This document shows positions 36,573 through 47,351 of a stretch of 64,000 nt of DNA, piece after piece (the first letter of the stretch is position 1; each line of letters starts with the position of its first letter). Below the pieces are notes generated by a model, which saw only the letters and a program-made list of their open reading frames with translations, was not told the origin of the DNA and did not search any database. The DNA comes from Microbacterium sp. VKM Ac-2923 (lineage in GTDB: Bacteria; Actinomycetota; Actinomycetes; Actinomycetales; Microbacteriaceae), in assembly GCF_022815605.1 (NCBI RefSeq), contig NZ_JALGRP010000002.1:62001-126000 (forward strand), written 5' to 3'. A program made the position numbers and the translations under genes.

Positions 36573-37332
36573 CGCGCGCGGTGTTGCGCAGGATCCCGAT
36601 GCCCTCGATCTCGATCTCGATCGTGTCGCCCGCGTCGAACGACCCGATGCCCGCCGGCGTGCCGGTCAGGATCAGGTCGCCGGGCAGCAGCGTGTACACC
36701 GCCGACGCGTAGGCGATGAGGGCCGGGATGCCGTGGATCATGTCGGACACCGGGCCGTTCTGGCGCACCTCGCCGTTGACCCGCGTGGTGATGACGGCCG
36801 CGTCGAGGTCGAGATCGGTCTCGATGACCGGACCCACGGGGCAGAACGTGTCGAAGCCCTTGGCGCGCGACCACTGGCCGTCGGTTCGCTGCAGGTCGCG
36901 GGCGGTGACGTCGTTGGCGACGGTGTAGCCGAAGATGTAGTCGTTCGCCCGCTCGGCGGGCACGTTCTTGGCGATGCGCCCGACGACGACCGCCAGCTCG
37001 CCCTCGTAATCGGTGTGGGAGCTGAGGCTCGTGGGCCGCACGATCACGTCGCCCGGGCCGATGACCGACGTGTTGGGTTTGAGGAACATCAGCGGTTCCG
37101 CGGGAGCCTCGCTGCCCATCTCGGCGGCGTGGTCGCGGTAGTTCTTGCCGATGCACACGACCTTGGAGCGTGGGATCACGGGCGCGAGGAGGGCCACCTC
37201 GGCGAGCGGGATGCGCTCCCCCGTGGTGTCGAACCCGGCGAACATCGGATCGCCGGCGAGGACCACGAGCTCGCCATCATCGACGATTCCGTAGCGAATG
37301 GCATCCTGGTGACTGAATCGCGCAATCTTCAC
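36565..37332 (-). CDS. Fumarylacetoacetate hydrolase family protein
   Basis: A 255-residue member of the FAH superfamily, which includes hydrolases, decarboxylases and isomerases of 2-keto acids. KVVCIGKNYRDHAAEMG is at about 57-73, the metal-site region SLSSHTDYEGELAVVVGR follows, and GTPAGIG is near the C-terminus. ATG 37332. In many actinobacteria this gene neighbours gltX; here an MFS gene overlaps its end. The exact substrate is unknown. Confidence 0.88.
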   Translation of the reverse strand: MKIARFSHQDAIRYGIVDDGELVVLAGDPMFAGFDTTGERIPLAEVALLAPVIPRSKVVCIGKNYRDHAAEMGSEAPAEPLMFLKPNTSVIGPGDVIVRPTSLSSHTDYEGELAVVVGRIAKNVPAERANDYIFGYTVANDVTARDLQRTDGQWSRAKGFDTFCPVGPVIETDLDLDAAVITTRVNGEVRQNGPVSDMIHGIPALIAYASAVYTLLPGDLILTGTPAGIGSFDAGDTIEIEIEGIGILRNTARDA

Positions 37333-37632
37333 CGGTTCAGCCTATCCGCGAGGTCCGACACGCGCCGGGGCGATCAACGACCCACCGCGGTGCGGCTTCA
37401 TGACAGCGCCGCGCCCTCGGCAGGTGAACGCGTGTGCGGGCCCCGCCGAGCACGCATGAACACCATCCCTGTCCATGAACGCGCCGTCACCGTGTTTGCG
37501 GACACGGGTCGCGTTCATGCCGCAGTGGCTCGACGACACAGGCTTCGGCCCGCCGACGAAACCCGCAGCACCTCGCGGGAACGACGGAGGGACCCCCGGC
37601 ATCCGGGAGCCCCTCCGTGAATCGCCGTGGCT
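37333..37632. other. Gene-free gap upstream of the FAH gene
   Basis: Holds a long hairpin (37474-37483 with 37510-37519, plus an inner CCGTGT/ACACGG stem) and the ilvE terminator. No coding frame is convincing. Confidence 0.6.
37584..37618 (-). terminator. Terminator after ilvE
   Basis: ACGGAGGG and CCCTCCGT form the outer stem around CCCGG/CCGGG, just beyond the ilvE stop. Confidence 0.7.
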
Positions 37633-38739
37633 TCAGGCGTCGAGGCGGTACAGCCAATCGTGCTTGTCTTCGGCGCGACCGTACTGGATGTTCGTGAGTT
37701 CTTCGCGCAGTTCGAGGGCGAGGGTGCCGGTGGGCTGCTCGTCGATGAAGTCGCGACCCTTGAGCGTGCCGATCGGGGTGACGACGGCGGCGGTGCCGCA
37801 GGCGAACACCTCGACGATGTCTCCGGATGCCACGCCCTCGCGCCATTCCGTCAGCGAGACGTTGCGCCCCTCGACGTGGTGGCCGCGGTCACGCGCCAGC
37901 TGCAGGAGCGAGTCGCGGGTGATGCCTTCGAGGATCGAGTCGGACTGCGGAGTGACGATGGTGCCGTCCTTGTAGACGAACACGACGTTCATGCCGCCGA
38001 GCTCTTCGACGTTGCGGTCCTGGTCGAGGAAGACGACCTGGTCGCACTCGTTCTCGTACGCCTCGGACTGCGGCAGCAGGCTGGCAGCGTAGTTGCCGCC
38101 GGTCTTGGCCGCCCCCGTGCCGCCCTTGCCGGCGCGCGAGTAGTCCTCGCTGAGCCAGATCGACACGGGCTTCACGCCGCCCTTGAAGTAGGCGCCCGCG
38201 GGGCTGGCAATGACGTAGAAAGCCACCTTGTGGGCGGGACGCACGCCGAGAAAAGCCTCTTTCGCGAACATGAAGGGCCGCAGGTACAGGCTCTGATCTT
38301 CGCCGGAGGGCACCCACGCACCGTCGACGGCGATGAGCTCGCGCAGAGCCTGCAAGAAGTACGGCACCGGCAGCTCGGGAAGCGCCAGGCGGCGGGCCGA
38401 CCGCTGCAGACGCCGTCCGTTCTGATCGGGGCGGAACGTGTGCACCGATCCGTCGGCGTGACGGTAGGCCTTGATGCCCTCGAAGATCTCCTGCCCGTAG
38501 TGCAGGACGGCCGCGGCCGGATCGAGCGAGATGGGGCCGTAGGGCGAGACGCGCGGGCGGTGCCATCCGCCGCGGACCGACCAGCAGATGTCGACCATGT
38601 GGTCGGTGAAGCTCTGTCCAAAGCCGGGGCTGGCGAGAATGGCATCGCGGTCGGCGTTGCTCTTGGCCGCGAGGTTGCGGGTGACGGAGAAGTCGAGCGG
38701 GTCGAGTCCGGTGTCGGGGTCGGTGTCGATGGTGGTCAT
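37633..38739 (-). CDS. ilvE: Branched-chain amino acid aminotransferase
   Basis: Last step of Val, Ile and Leu synthesis: transfers the amino group to the keto acids. The 368-residue class IV PLP enzyme has YGQEIFEGIKAYRH (about 99-112), YLRPFMFA, and the PLP lysine in GAAKTGGNYAASL. ATG 38739, 54 bases after leuB on the same strand; the two are probably cotranscribed. Confidence 0.96.
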   Translation of the reverse strand: MTTIDTDPDTGLDPLDFSVTRNLAAKSNADRDAILASPGFGQSFTDHMVDICWSVRGGWHRPRVSPYGPISLDPAAAVLHYGQEIFEGIKAYRHADGSVHTFRPDQNGRRLQRSARRLALPELPVPYFLQALRELIAVDGAWVPSGEDQSLYLRPFMFAKEAFLGVRPAHKVAFYVIASPAGAYFKGGVKPVSIWLSEDYSRAGKGGTGAAKTGGNYAASLLPQSEAYENECDQVVFLDQDRNVEELGGMNVVFVYKDGTIVTPQSDSILEGITRDSLLQLARDRGHHVEGRNVSLTEWREGVASGDIVEVFACGTAAVVTPIGTLKGRDFIDEQPTGTLALELREELTNIQYGRAEDKHDWLYRLDA

Positions 38740-38793
38740 CTGGGGTCCAAAACTGTTCGTTGCACGGGGGTGATGCGGGCCGATCGGTCCAGG

Positions 38794-39843
38794 TTACGCC
38801 TGGACGCGTTCGGCGATGGCGTCACCGACCTGCGCGGTGGTGCGGGCGCCGGCGCGGCTCGCGATGTCGTCCTCGACCGCGCGGGTGACGCGTGCGGCTT
38901 CGTCGGTGAGCCCGAGGTGATCGAGCAGGAGGGCGACGGAGAGGATCGCGGCCGTGGGGTCGGCCTTCTGGGTGCCCGCGATGTCGGGCGCCGATCCGTG
39001 GACGGGCTCGAACATCGAGGGGAACGCGCCGTCGGGGTTGATGTTGCCCGATGCGGCGAGGCCGATGCCTCCGGTGACGGCGCCGGCCAAGTCGGTCAAG
39101 ATGTCGCCGAAGAGGTTGTCGGTGACGATCACGTCGAAGCGGCCCGGGTTCGTGACCAGGAAGATCGTTGCCGCGTCGACGTGCAGGTAGTCTACGTCGA
39201 CCTCCGGGAACTCGGATGCCACGGCATCCACGATCCGCTTCCACATGCCGCCCGCATGCACGAGCACGTTGGTCTTGTGTACGAGGGTCAGCTTGTGACG
39301 TCGCCGCTCGGCGAGAGCGAAGGCATATCGCACGACACGCTCGACGCCGTAGGCGGTGTTCACGGACGTCTCGTTGGCGACCTCGTGCGCCGTGCCGCGG
39401 CGGATCGAACCGCCGTTGCCGACGTAGGGGCCCTCGGTGCCCTCGCGGACGACGACGAAGTCGATCTCGCCGGGCTCCGCCAGCGGGCCGGTCGCCCCGG
39501 GGTAGAGCTTCGACGGGCGGAGGTTGACGTAGTGGTCGAGCTCGAAACGCAGCTTGAGCAGCAGACCGCGCTCGATGTTCGCGTCTTTCAAGCGGGGGTC
39601 GCCGGGGACCCCACCGACGGCGCCGAGCAGGATGGCGTCGTGCGCGGCGATCGCGGCGAGGTCGTCGTCGGTGAGGGTGTCACCGGTCTCGAGGTAGCGA
39701 CCGGCGCCGAGGGAGAACGGCGTCTTCTCGAACGACACATCCGACGCGGCGGTGACGGCGTCGAGCACCTTCACGGCCTCGGTGACGACCTCGGGACCGA
39801 TGCCGTCACCGGGAATGACGGCCAGCTTCACGACACGCGACAT
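38794..39843 (-). CDS. leuB: 3-isopropylmalate dehydrogenase
   Basis: NAD-dependent oxidative decarboxylation of 3-isopropylmalate. The 349-residue protein has [13 protein letters not shown] near the start, [19 protein letters not shown], and the metal/NAD segment [18 protein letters not shown] 39843 (MSRVVKLAV) has GAGGAG upstream and is preferred over an upstream in-frame start at 39867. Leucine genes are thus split: leuB here, leuCD 30 kb away. Confidence 0.96.
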   Translation of the reverse strand: MSRVVKLAVIPGDGIGPEVVTEAVKVLDAVTAASDVSFEKTPFSLGAGRYLETGDTLTDDDLAAIAAHDAILLGAVGGVPGDPRLKDANIERGLLLKLRFELDHYVNLRPSKLYPGATGPLAEPGEIDFVVVREGTEGPYVGNGGSIRRGTAHEVANETSVNTAYGVERVVRYAFALAERRRHKLTLVHKTNVLVHAGGMWKRIVDAVASEFPEVDVDYLHVDAATIFLVTNPGRFDVIVTDNLFGDILTDLAGAVTGGIGLAASGNINPDGAFPSMFEPVHGSAPDIAGTQKADPTAAILSVALLLDHLGLTDEAARVTRAVEDDIASRAGARTTAQVGDAIAERVQA

Positions 39844-39868
39844 CGCTCTCCTCAGAGCTCGGGGCACG

Positions 39869-41407
39869 TCACTTCTTGGACGTGCTGCGGGTTCCTCCCA
39901 GGGTAGCGGCAGCGATCAGTCCGGCCAGGACGATCAGACCCGCACCGATGAGCGCGGTGACCACGACGCCGGAGTCGAAGGCGTGCGCCGCCGCCAGGCG
40001 CAACGACTCCGCCAGGGCGGGGTCGTCGAGCGTCTTCGACACGGCCACGGCCCCGGCGAGGGTCTCGCGAGCCGCCTGTGCTGCGGCGTCGGGCAGACCG
40101 GCGGGCAGCACGAGCTGCGTCCGGTAGAACGCGGCGAGGATTCCGCCGAGGACCGCGGTGCCGAGGACCGCGCCGATCTCGTACGCCGTCTCGGACACGG
40201 CGCTCGCGGCGCCCGCCTTGGCGGGCGGGGCGCTGGAGAGGATGAGCTCGTTCGACACGGTCTCGGCCGCTCCGATGCCGATGCCGAGCAGTCCGAAGGC
40301 CACGATGAGCAGCACGAGATCGGCGGTGGAGAAGGCGACCATCACGTAGGCCACGACCGAGAACGACAGCGCGATGGGTACGACGATGCGCGGGGCGAAG
40401 CGCTTGGCGACGGGCACGATCGCCAAGCCGGACACGATCATCAACACGAGCCCGGGGAGGAGGGCGAAGCCCGCGACCATCGGGGAGAGGCCGACGACCA
40501 ACTGCAGGTGCTGCGCGACGAAGTAGAGGAAGCCGACGAGGCCGACCACGCTGAGCAGGTTCACCAGGATCGCGCCCGAGAAGGTGCCGCGGCGGAACAG
40601 CGTCATGTCGAGCATGGGGCTGATGAGGCCTCTCTGCCGCCGCACGAACAGCCAGCCGAAGACGATGCCGACGACGAAGAGCACGGGGGCGAGCGAAAGG
40701 GGTCCCTCGACCGCGAGCTTCTTGATGCCGTAGACGATCGGCACCATCGTCGCGAGCGAGAGGACCACGCTCATCGGGTCGAAGCGGCCCGGTGCCGGGT
40801 CGCGGCTCTCGGGCACGAAGAACGGAGCGAGGACCAGCAGCGGCACCAGGACCGGTACCGCCATGAGGAACACCGAACCCCACGAGAAGTGCTCGAGCAG
40901 GAAGCCGCCCACGATCGGTCCCAGGGCGGCACCGGCCGAGAAGCCGGAGGCCCACACGGCGATCGCGAACCGCCGCTGGTCGCGGTCGCGGAAGATGCTG
41001 CGCAGGAGCGACAGGGTCGACGGCATGAGCATGGCGCCGAAGACACCCATGAGTGCGCGCCCGGTGATCAGCAGCGCCGCCGTCGGGGCGAATGCCGACA
41101 ATGCGGACACCGCGGCGAAGCCGGTGGCGCCGATGAGCAGCATGCGGCGACGGCCGAAGCGGTCGCCCAGCGTGCCCATCGTGACGAGCAGGCCGGCGAG
41201 GACGAGCGGGTAGACGTCGATGATCCACAGCTGCTCGATACTCGAGGGCTGCAGGTCGAGGGCGATCTCGGGAAGGGCGAAGCTCAGCACCGTGTTGTCG
41301 ACCGAGACCAGCAGCACGGGCAGCATGAGCACCGCCAGCGCGAACCATCCGCGCCAGCCGGCGCGGGGCACGTTGATCTCTTGAGTGGGCAACGACGAGG
41401 TGAGCAT
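39869..41407 (-). CDS. Drug efflux MFS transporter, 14-segment (EmrB/QacA) type
   Basis: A 512-residue transporter of the DHA2 group with about 14 membrane segments. [17 protein letters not shown] is typical of segment 1, and the motif A loop [17 protein letters not shown] follows. Divergent from a TetR repressor with a candidate operator between them, the standard arrangement of inducible multidrug pumps. ATG 41407. Confidence 0.9.
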   Translation of the reverse strand: MLTSSLPTQEINVPRAGWRGWFALAVLMLPVLLVSVDNTVLSFALPEIALDLQPSSIEQLWIIDVYPLVLAGLLVTMGTLGDRFGRRRMLLIGATGFAAVSALSAFAPTAALLITGRALMGVFGAMLMPSTLSLLRSIFRDRDQRRFAIAVWASGFSAGAALGPIVGGFLLEHFSWGSVFLMAVPVLVPLLVLAPFFVPESRDPAPGRFDPMSVVLSLATMVPIVYGIKKLAVEGPLSLAPVLFVVGIVFGWLFVRRQRGLISPMLDMTLFRRGTFSGAILVNLLSVVGLVGFLYFVAQHLQLVVGLSPMVAGFALLPGLVLMIVSGLAIVPVAKRFAPRIVVPIALSFSVVAYVMVAFSTADLVLLIVAFGLLGIGIGAAETVSNELILSSAPPAKAGAASAVSETAYEIGAVLGTAVLGGILAAFYRTQLVLPAGLPDAAAQAARETLAGAVAVSKTLDDPALAESLRLAAAHAFDSGVVVTALIGAGLIVLAGLIAAATLGGTRSTSKK

Positions 41408-41423
41408 GGTTCCGTTCCGTTTC

Positions 41424-41443
41424 TAAACCGTCCAGCCGGTATA
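41424..41443. promoter_or_regulatory. Candidate TetR operator
   Basis: TAAACCGTCCAGCCGGTATA is an imperfect palindrome (arms match at 7 of 10 positions), placed between the divergent efflux and TetR genes and overlapping a possible -10 element, TATAGT. Confidence 0.55.
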
Positions 41444-41486
41444 GTAACAGATGAGCCGACCCGCCCACCAGTACGATCGAGGAGCC

Positions 41487-42029
41487 ATGAGCCGCCCCCC
41501 ACTCGCCCGCGACGCCGTCCTCGACGCGTTCACCCGCATCCTGGTCGACGACGGGGAACGCGCGGCCACCATGGACGCCACCGCCCGCACAGCGGGGGTG
41601 TCGAAGGGCGGGCTGCTCTACCACTTCAGCTCCAAGAGCGCCCTCGAGTCGGCCCTGGTCGAACGCCTCGAGCGTCTCGCCCAGGAAGACGTCGCCGAGA
41701 TCGAAGAGTCCGACGAGGGCGTCGTCGCCGCGCACCTCCGCTCCTCCCAGAACACCGGCTCACCCCTCGACGTGACGATCCTCGCGGTGTCGCGCCTCGC
41801 ACAGAACGGCAACGACGCGGCATCCGCTTCTCTCCGCCGCGTCCGTGAGCTCTGGGAAGACAGCCTCCGCGCGCACACGCGGGACGAGACCGCCCTGCAG
41901 ATGGTGCTGCTGGTCAGCGACGGCCTCTACTTCAATGCCGTGCTCGACCTCAACGCCGTGCCCGGACCGACGCTGGAGGGCGCCGATCTCGACGCCCTCA
42001 TCGCCCGGGTGGTCGCGGCGACCACCTGA
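41487..42029 (+). CDS. TetR family transcriptional regulator
   Basis: A 180-residue TetR-type repressor. The DNA-binding helix-turn-helix is at about 18-52 (ATMDATARTAGVSKGGLLYHFSSKSAL). ATG 41487 is preferred over 41451 because GAGGAG lies directly upstream. It is divergent from the 14-segment efflux gene and probably represses it until a ligand binds the C-terminal pocket. Confidence 0.92.
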   Translation: MSRPPLARDAVLDAFTRILVDDGERAATMDATARTAGVSKGGLLYHFSSKSALESALVERLERLAQEDVAEIEESDEGVVAAHLRSSQNTGSPLDVTILAVSRLAQNGNDAASASLRRVRELWEDSLRAHTRDETALQMVLLVSDGLYFNAVLDLNAVPGPTLEGADLDALIARVVAATT

Positions 42030-42241
42030 CGTAGGTCGCTTTCCGCGAGGACCTTTCTCACTTTCGCACGGCTCGACGGCCGCACGAATGGCTTACGCCG
42101 GCGTCTCTTTGGCTGACTCGATACGCCTCAGCTCCGCGAGCGCGGCAACGTCTCCGACAGAAGACACCCCGTCGTCCACTACCTAGAGATGCGAACGACA
42201 GGGTGCCGAGCCTTTGCTACTACTGTCGGCGAATAGGCCCC

Positions 42242-42421
42242 TCAGGTCCGAGGACGTCGCAGTCTGGCCAGGGCAACGATGCCCCCGCCGACCAACAGCA
42301 CGCCCCCAACGCCCCCGAGGGAGCCCACGATGACATCGCTCGAAAGCGTGACTACTCCGACCGTGAGGAAGACCACCCCAAGGATGATGAGCATCACGCC
42401 GATGAAGCGAGAAGTGTTCAC
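42242..42421 (-). CDS. Small two-segment membrane protein
   Basis: A 59-residue protein, MNTSRFIGVMLIILGVVFL at its start, with two membrane segments (about 6-28 and 32-52) and a basic tail LARLRRPRT. GTG 42421 lies two bases after the stop of the upstream gene, and its AGGAGGGG ribosome site is inside that gene, so the two are translationally coupled. It could be an accessory or immunity-like partner of the secreted product; no family is recognised. Confidence 0.65.
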   Translation of the reverse strand: MNTSRFIGVMLIILGVVFLTVGVVTLSSDVIVGSLGGVGGVLLVGGGIVALARLRRPRT

Positions 42422-42423
42422 AG

Positions 42424-42786
42424 TCAGCCCCTCCTGAACCGGGCGGTGGAGTTCCAGAGATCCTTGCAAGGACCGATCAGGGCGGCACCCCCATTGAAAG
42501 CGCCGCCAAGAATCGCCATCCAGTTGCGGCCTGCAAGCCCACTCGCCAAGGCGAAACCACTCCCAGCGAGCCTCAGCTGACACTGCCCGAGCAGCGCCCT
42601 TTCGCGAGCGGTCAAATTTGGACCCAGCGTAGTGTAAACCGCACGACCGGTCGACGGGTCTGTATAACAGCCGACCGACGACGAACAGTATTGCTGAGGG
42701 GCGGGAGCGCCCCACTGGGCCGAGGCCGTGGACGCCGGTACCAGCGAAGCCGCCACGATGGACGCGACGACAAGGCCGGCCCGCAA
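42424..42786 (-). CDS. Small secreted Gly/Ala-rich protein with four cysteines
   Basis: About 120 residues with a signal peptide (LVVASIVAASLVPASTASA, cut before QWGAP). The mature part has four cysteines (two in CSSSVGC, then QCQL and GPCKD) and a Gly/Ala-rich hydrophobic segment (about 72-105) containing GGAFNGG. TTG 42786 is used because no ATG or GTG occurs in frame after the upstream stop; the true start is uncertain. The surroundings are less GC-rich than the neighbours, suggesting acquired DNA. Bacteriocin-like export is one possibility; no family is recognised. Confidence 0.55.
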   Translation of the reverse strand: MRAGLVVASIVAASLVPASTASAQWGAPAPQQYCSSSVGCYTDPSTGRAVYTTLGPNLTARERALLGQCQLRLAGSGFALASGLAGRNWMAILGGAFNGGAALIGPCKDLWNSTARFRRG

Positions 42787-42869
42787 CCGCCGGCGCAGGC
42801 GGCAGGGGATGTGCGAGATGGTTCGACCACCGGGGACGCTAATTCACGATAAGAATTTTGACGCTTCAT

Positions 42870-43156
42870 GGAGGCAGGCTGGCAGTTGCTGACGTGTCCC
42901 CCGTTCGGTGGACAATCGCCGCATCCCGCAGAAAATCAGGGTAGACAGAGGTGATCTCCGCGAAGGTTCTGCAAAACCTCACCTGACGAATCGCCCTGCC
43001 AGGAAGTTAGGGTCCTCCTACGGCTACCCAGCGCAACCAAACAGCACGTCGATCCCCGCGCGGACGTTGCGCAGTACTACGGAAACCAGCCCCTTCTTGG
43101 AAGGCCGCTTCTGCGGGGGCACGTGACACGCCGCACACGCGTGACGGATGTGTCGA
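42870..43156. other. Gap with lower GC, no recognised gene
   Basis: Contains A/T-rich stretches unlike the rest of the window (for example around 42841-42870). A short plus-strand frame (42908-43126) lacks a ribosome site or any known motif. Nothing else is recognisable. Confidence 0.5.
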
Positions 43157-43182
43157 GAGGGGGCCGCCGCAGCGACCCCCTC
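43157..43182 (-). terminator. Hairpin downstream of serA
   Basis: GAGGGGG and CCCCCTC arms around a 12-base loop, 19 bases after the serA stop. Confidence 0.5.
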
Positions 43183-43200
43183 CCCCACGACCTTCGGTCG

Positions 43201-44805
43201 TCAGTCCTCGATGATGTCGATCTGTCGGAACAGGTCGGCGCCGACGGCCTCGCGCATGGCGCCGAGGATGTCGTCGGGCACCGGCGAGTCCACCGTGAGC
43301 ACGGAGAGCGCACGGCCCGTGGCATCCGGAGCCGCCACCTGGAGACCTGCGATGTTGATGCCCGCCTCGCCCAGCTTCTGGCCGTAGATGGCGACGATGC
43401 CGGGGCGGTCGGCGTAGCGCATGACGAGGTGGTGCTTCTCGATGGGCACCTCGATGTCGTAGCCGTTGATCGAGACGACCTTGGGTACCATGCGGGTCCC
43501 GGCGAGCGTACCGGCGACCGTCAGCGTGGAGCCGTCGGCCAGGGTGCCCCGCAGGATCGTGATGTTGCGGTACAGCGGGCTCTCGGCCTCCACGACCAGG
43601 CGCGCCTCGACGCCGCGCTGCTCGGCGAACAGCGGGGCATTCACGTACGACACGCTCTCGCTGACGATGCGGCTGAAGTAGCCCTTGAGCGCCGCGAGCC
43701 GGTAGACGCTGACGTCGTACTGCGCGAGCTCGCCGCGCACCTCGATGTCGAGGCTCGTGAGCGCGCTGTCGGCAAGGCCGCTGAAGAACTGACCGAGCAT
43801 CTCGACAAGGGCGATACCGGGACGCACGAACGGATCGATCGCGCCTCCGGCGACATTCACGGCATCCGGAACGAGGTCGCCCTCGAGAGCGAGCTTGACC
43901 GAGCGGGCGACCGAGACGCCGGCCTTCTCTTGCGCCTCTTCGGTGCTGGCGCCGAGGTGGGGGGTGACGACGACGTTCGGCAGATCGAGCAGCCGGCGCG
44001 CGGGGCCGTCCTCGGCGGGCGGCTCCGTGGAGAACACGTCGAGACCCGCCCCGGCGATCTCACCGGTGGTCAGCGCCTCGAAGAGCGCGTTCTCGTCGAT
44101 GAGTCCGCCGCGCGCGACGTTGATGACGTACGCGGTCTTCTTCATGCGACGAAGCTGCTCGGTGCCGATCATGCCCGTGGTCTCGGGCGTCTTCGGCATG
44201 TGGATGGTCACGAAGTCGCTCTGCTCGAGCAGCTCGTCGAGCGAGACGAGCTGCACGCCGAGCTGCTGCGCACGGGCGGCCGTGACGTAGGGGTCGTAGG
44301 CGATGACACGCATGTCGAACGCCTGCAGGCGGGCGGCGATGAGCGCGCCGATGCGGCCGAGACCGATGATGCCGATCGTCTTCTCGAACAGCTCGGTGCC
44401 CGTGAACGAGCTGCGCTTCCACAGGCCCTGTGCGAGCGAGGCATGGGCGGCCGGGATGCGACGCGCGAGGCTGAGCACGTGACCCACGGTGAGCTCGGCG
44501 GCCGAGATGATGTTCGAGGTCGGCGCGTTGACGACCATGACGCCGGCAGCGGTGGCCGACTTGATGTCGACGTTGTCGAGTCCGACGCCGGCGCGTGCCA
44601 CGACCTTGAGCGACGGCGCGGCCGCGAGGGCCTCCGCGTCGATCTGGGTGGCCGAGCGCACGAGCACCGCGTGCGCGTCGGCCAGGGCCGAGAGCAGCGC
44701 GGGGCGGTCGGTCCCGTCGACGTTGCGCACGTCGAAGTCGGGGCCGAGCGCGTCGATCGTGGCGGGAGAGAGTTCTTCGGCGATGAGCACGACGGGCTTC
44801 GTCAC
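43201..44805 (-). CDS. serA: D-3-phosphoglycerate dehydrogenase
   Basis: First step of serine synthesis: oxidises 3-phosphoglycerate with NAD. The 534-residue protein is the long actinobacterial type, with a catalytic domain, the NAD motif GIIGLGRIG (about 145-153), the catalytic segment PHLGAS, an intervening ASB domain (about 320-450) and a C-terminal ACT domain (from about 460, HHLVMRYADRPGIVAIYG) that senses serine. ATG 44805. Confidence 0.96.
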   Translation of the reverse strand: MTKPVVLIAEELSPATIDALGPDFDVRNVDGTDRPALLSALADAHAVLVRSATQIDAEALAAAPSLKVVARAGVGLDNVDIKSATAAGVMVVNAPTSNIISAAELTVGHVLSLARRIPAAHASLAQGLWKRSSFTGTELFEKTIGIIGLGRIGALIAARLQAFDMRVIAYDPYVTAARAQQLGVQLVSLDELLEQSDFVTIHMPKTPETTGMIGTEQLRRMKKTAYVINVARGGLIDENALFEALTTGEIAGAGLDVFSTEPPAEDGPARRLLDLPNVVVTPHLGASTEEAQEKAGVSVARSVKLALEGDLVPDAVNVAGGAIDPFVRPGIALVEMLGQFFSGLADSALTSLDIEVRGELAQYDVSVYRLAALKGYFSRIVSESVSYVNAPLFAEQRGVEARLVVEAESPLYRNITILRGTLADGSTLTVAGTLAGTRMVPKVVSINGYDIEVPIEKHHLVMRYADRPGIVAIYGQKLGEAGINIAGLQVAAPDATGRALSVLTVDSPVPDDILGAMREAVGADLFRQIDIIED

Positions 44806-45064
44806 GGATGCGTCCTTCGAAACGGTGCTGGGGACTGGCGCGCACCGCCGCGCATCACCGGCGCGAGCCGGGCGCGCGGCCCGTGCGGGCCGTCTGCCAG
44901 CCTAGCGCGGAGGCGACGACCCCTCCGACCGCGTGTCGGCCGGCGACGGATGCCCTGCCCCGGCGCCGCCGGGCGCGCAGCGACAGAGCATCTCACTGGC
45001 ATCTCGTCGGCAGCCTGCAACCGACTCGTCAGCGAGATGCCGTCTCGCGCCGCGGGAGGCGCGC

Positions 45065-45403
45065 TCAGCCCCCGTACAACCCGTACGACGTCGTGCCGTA
45101 GCCCACGATGGCGAGCCAGAATGCGGCTGACAGGGTCAGACCGGCGAGCAGCACGATGGCGAACTCCCCCACACGGCGCCGCCCGCCGATCGCGAAAGCG
45201 ACTCCGAACGCGACGAGTGGGAACACGATCGGAAGGATGTAGACGAACCAGCCCAGGCCGTTGAGGCCGAGCGGCCCGTTGACCTGCTGGATCAGCAGCG
45301 CAACGGAACTCCACACGACGTAGGCGTAGAACAGCCCGAAGATCCCGGCGATCGTGACGACCAGCCAGGTGGGGAGGAGGCGCGTGCGTGCGACGTCGCT
45401 CAT
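45065..45403 (-). CDS. Small polytopic membrane protein
   Basis: A 112-residue protein with three predicted membrane segments (about 12-36, 48-72, 80-104) and a Gly/Tyr tail YGTTSYGLYGG. ATG 45403 overlaps the upstream gene by four bases. No known domain; it probably works with the neighbouring membrane protein. Confidence 0.75.
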   Translation of the reverse strand: MSDVARTRLLPTWLVVTIAGIFGLFYAYVVWSSVALLIQQVNGPLGLNGLGWFVYILPIVFPLVAFGVAFAIGGRRRVGEFAIVLLAGLTLSAAFWLAIVGYGTTSYGLYGG

Positions 45404-45975
45404 GCGAACGCTCCCAACGACAGGAAGGGCCAGGGAACGAGCAGCACGATCCCGAGGATCAACAGCAGGAACCGCTGCCAGGTTCGCCAGCTGCGCGTGA
45501 GCACGAGCACGGCGACGAACCACGCGATCGGCGCAAGAGTTGCGCCGACGGTGAGCGCGATGACGGTCACCGACGGGATGGGCAGTCCCAGTCCGCCGAG
45601 ACGGAGTCCGGCGATCAGCCAGCCGATCGCGAAGAGCAGACAGGTCGCCGCGACCATGCCGATGCCCACGAGACCGACGTTGCCGAGGGGCGCCGCGTGT
45701 CCGGCCTCCTTCTCGTCGACGGCGGGCTCGATGTCGGATTCCGGATGCCGATGCCCCGGTGACTCTTCCGAAGCGCGCGGTCGATTCGGCTCGGGCGCAG
45801 ACTGCAGGAGTTCAGGCTCCGCCGCCGCCGGGGTATGGACGCGCCCCGGTAGCGGGTCGGCGACCTCCGATGCCGAGGCACCGGCGCGGCCGGGAACGTG
45901 CTTCTCGCCGACGTCGAGCGTCGGATCGTCGTCGCCGCCCCACGAAAGGGCGTCGTCATCGCGCGGAGTGCTCAC
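45400..45975 (-). CDS. Membrane protein with long acidic cytosolic N-terminus
   Basis: A 191-residue protein. The first 95 residues are hydrophilic, acidic and Pro-rich, likely disordered; three or four membrane segments follow (about 100-125, 133-160, 168-190). ATG 45975. It forms a coupled pair with the smaller membrane protein after it, between ilvC and serA. Function unknown. Confidence 0.75.
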   Translation of the reverse strand: MSTPRDDDALSWGGDDDPTLDVGEKHVPGRAGASASEVADPLPGRVHTPAAAEPELLQSAPEPNRPRASEESPGHRHPESDIEPAVDEKEAGHAAPLGNVGLVGIGMVAATCLLFAIGWLIAGLRLGGLGLPIPSVTVIALTVGATLAPIAWFVAVLVLTRSWRTWQRFLLLILGIVLLVPWPFLSLGAFA

Positions 45976-46121
45976 GCGTCCACGCTAGCGGCGCTCCCCC
46001 GCGGCCGACGCGCGCCCCGCCGAGCGGGTATACGCCCGGAATCCGATCGCGACGCGACCGGCGGGAACCGTGAACGCCCCGCGACCCCAGGAATCCCCCG
46101 ACGCCGTTCACCCCCGTGAAC

Positions 46122-46159
46122 CACGAACGCCCCGCGGCCGGAGCCACGGGGCGTTCGTG
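46122..46159 (-). terminator. Terminator after ilvC
   Basis: A 13-base perfect stem, CACGAACGCCCCG with its complement, and a 12-base loop, 11 bases after the ilvC stop. Confidence 0.8.
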
Positions 46160-46169
46160 AGGAGAGGAC

Positions 46170-47343
<1,174 letters not shown>

Positions 47344-47351
47344 GACGTGGC

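Noticed and set aside
42908..43126. A 72-codon plus-strand frame in the lower-GC gap
   Set aside because: No ribosome site, no recognisable domain and no coupling to a neighbour.
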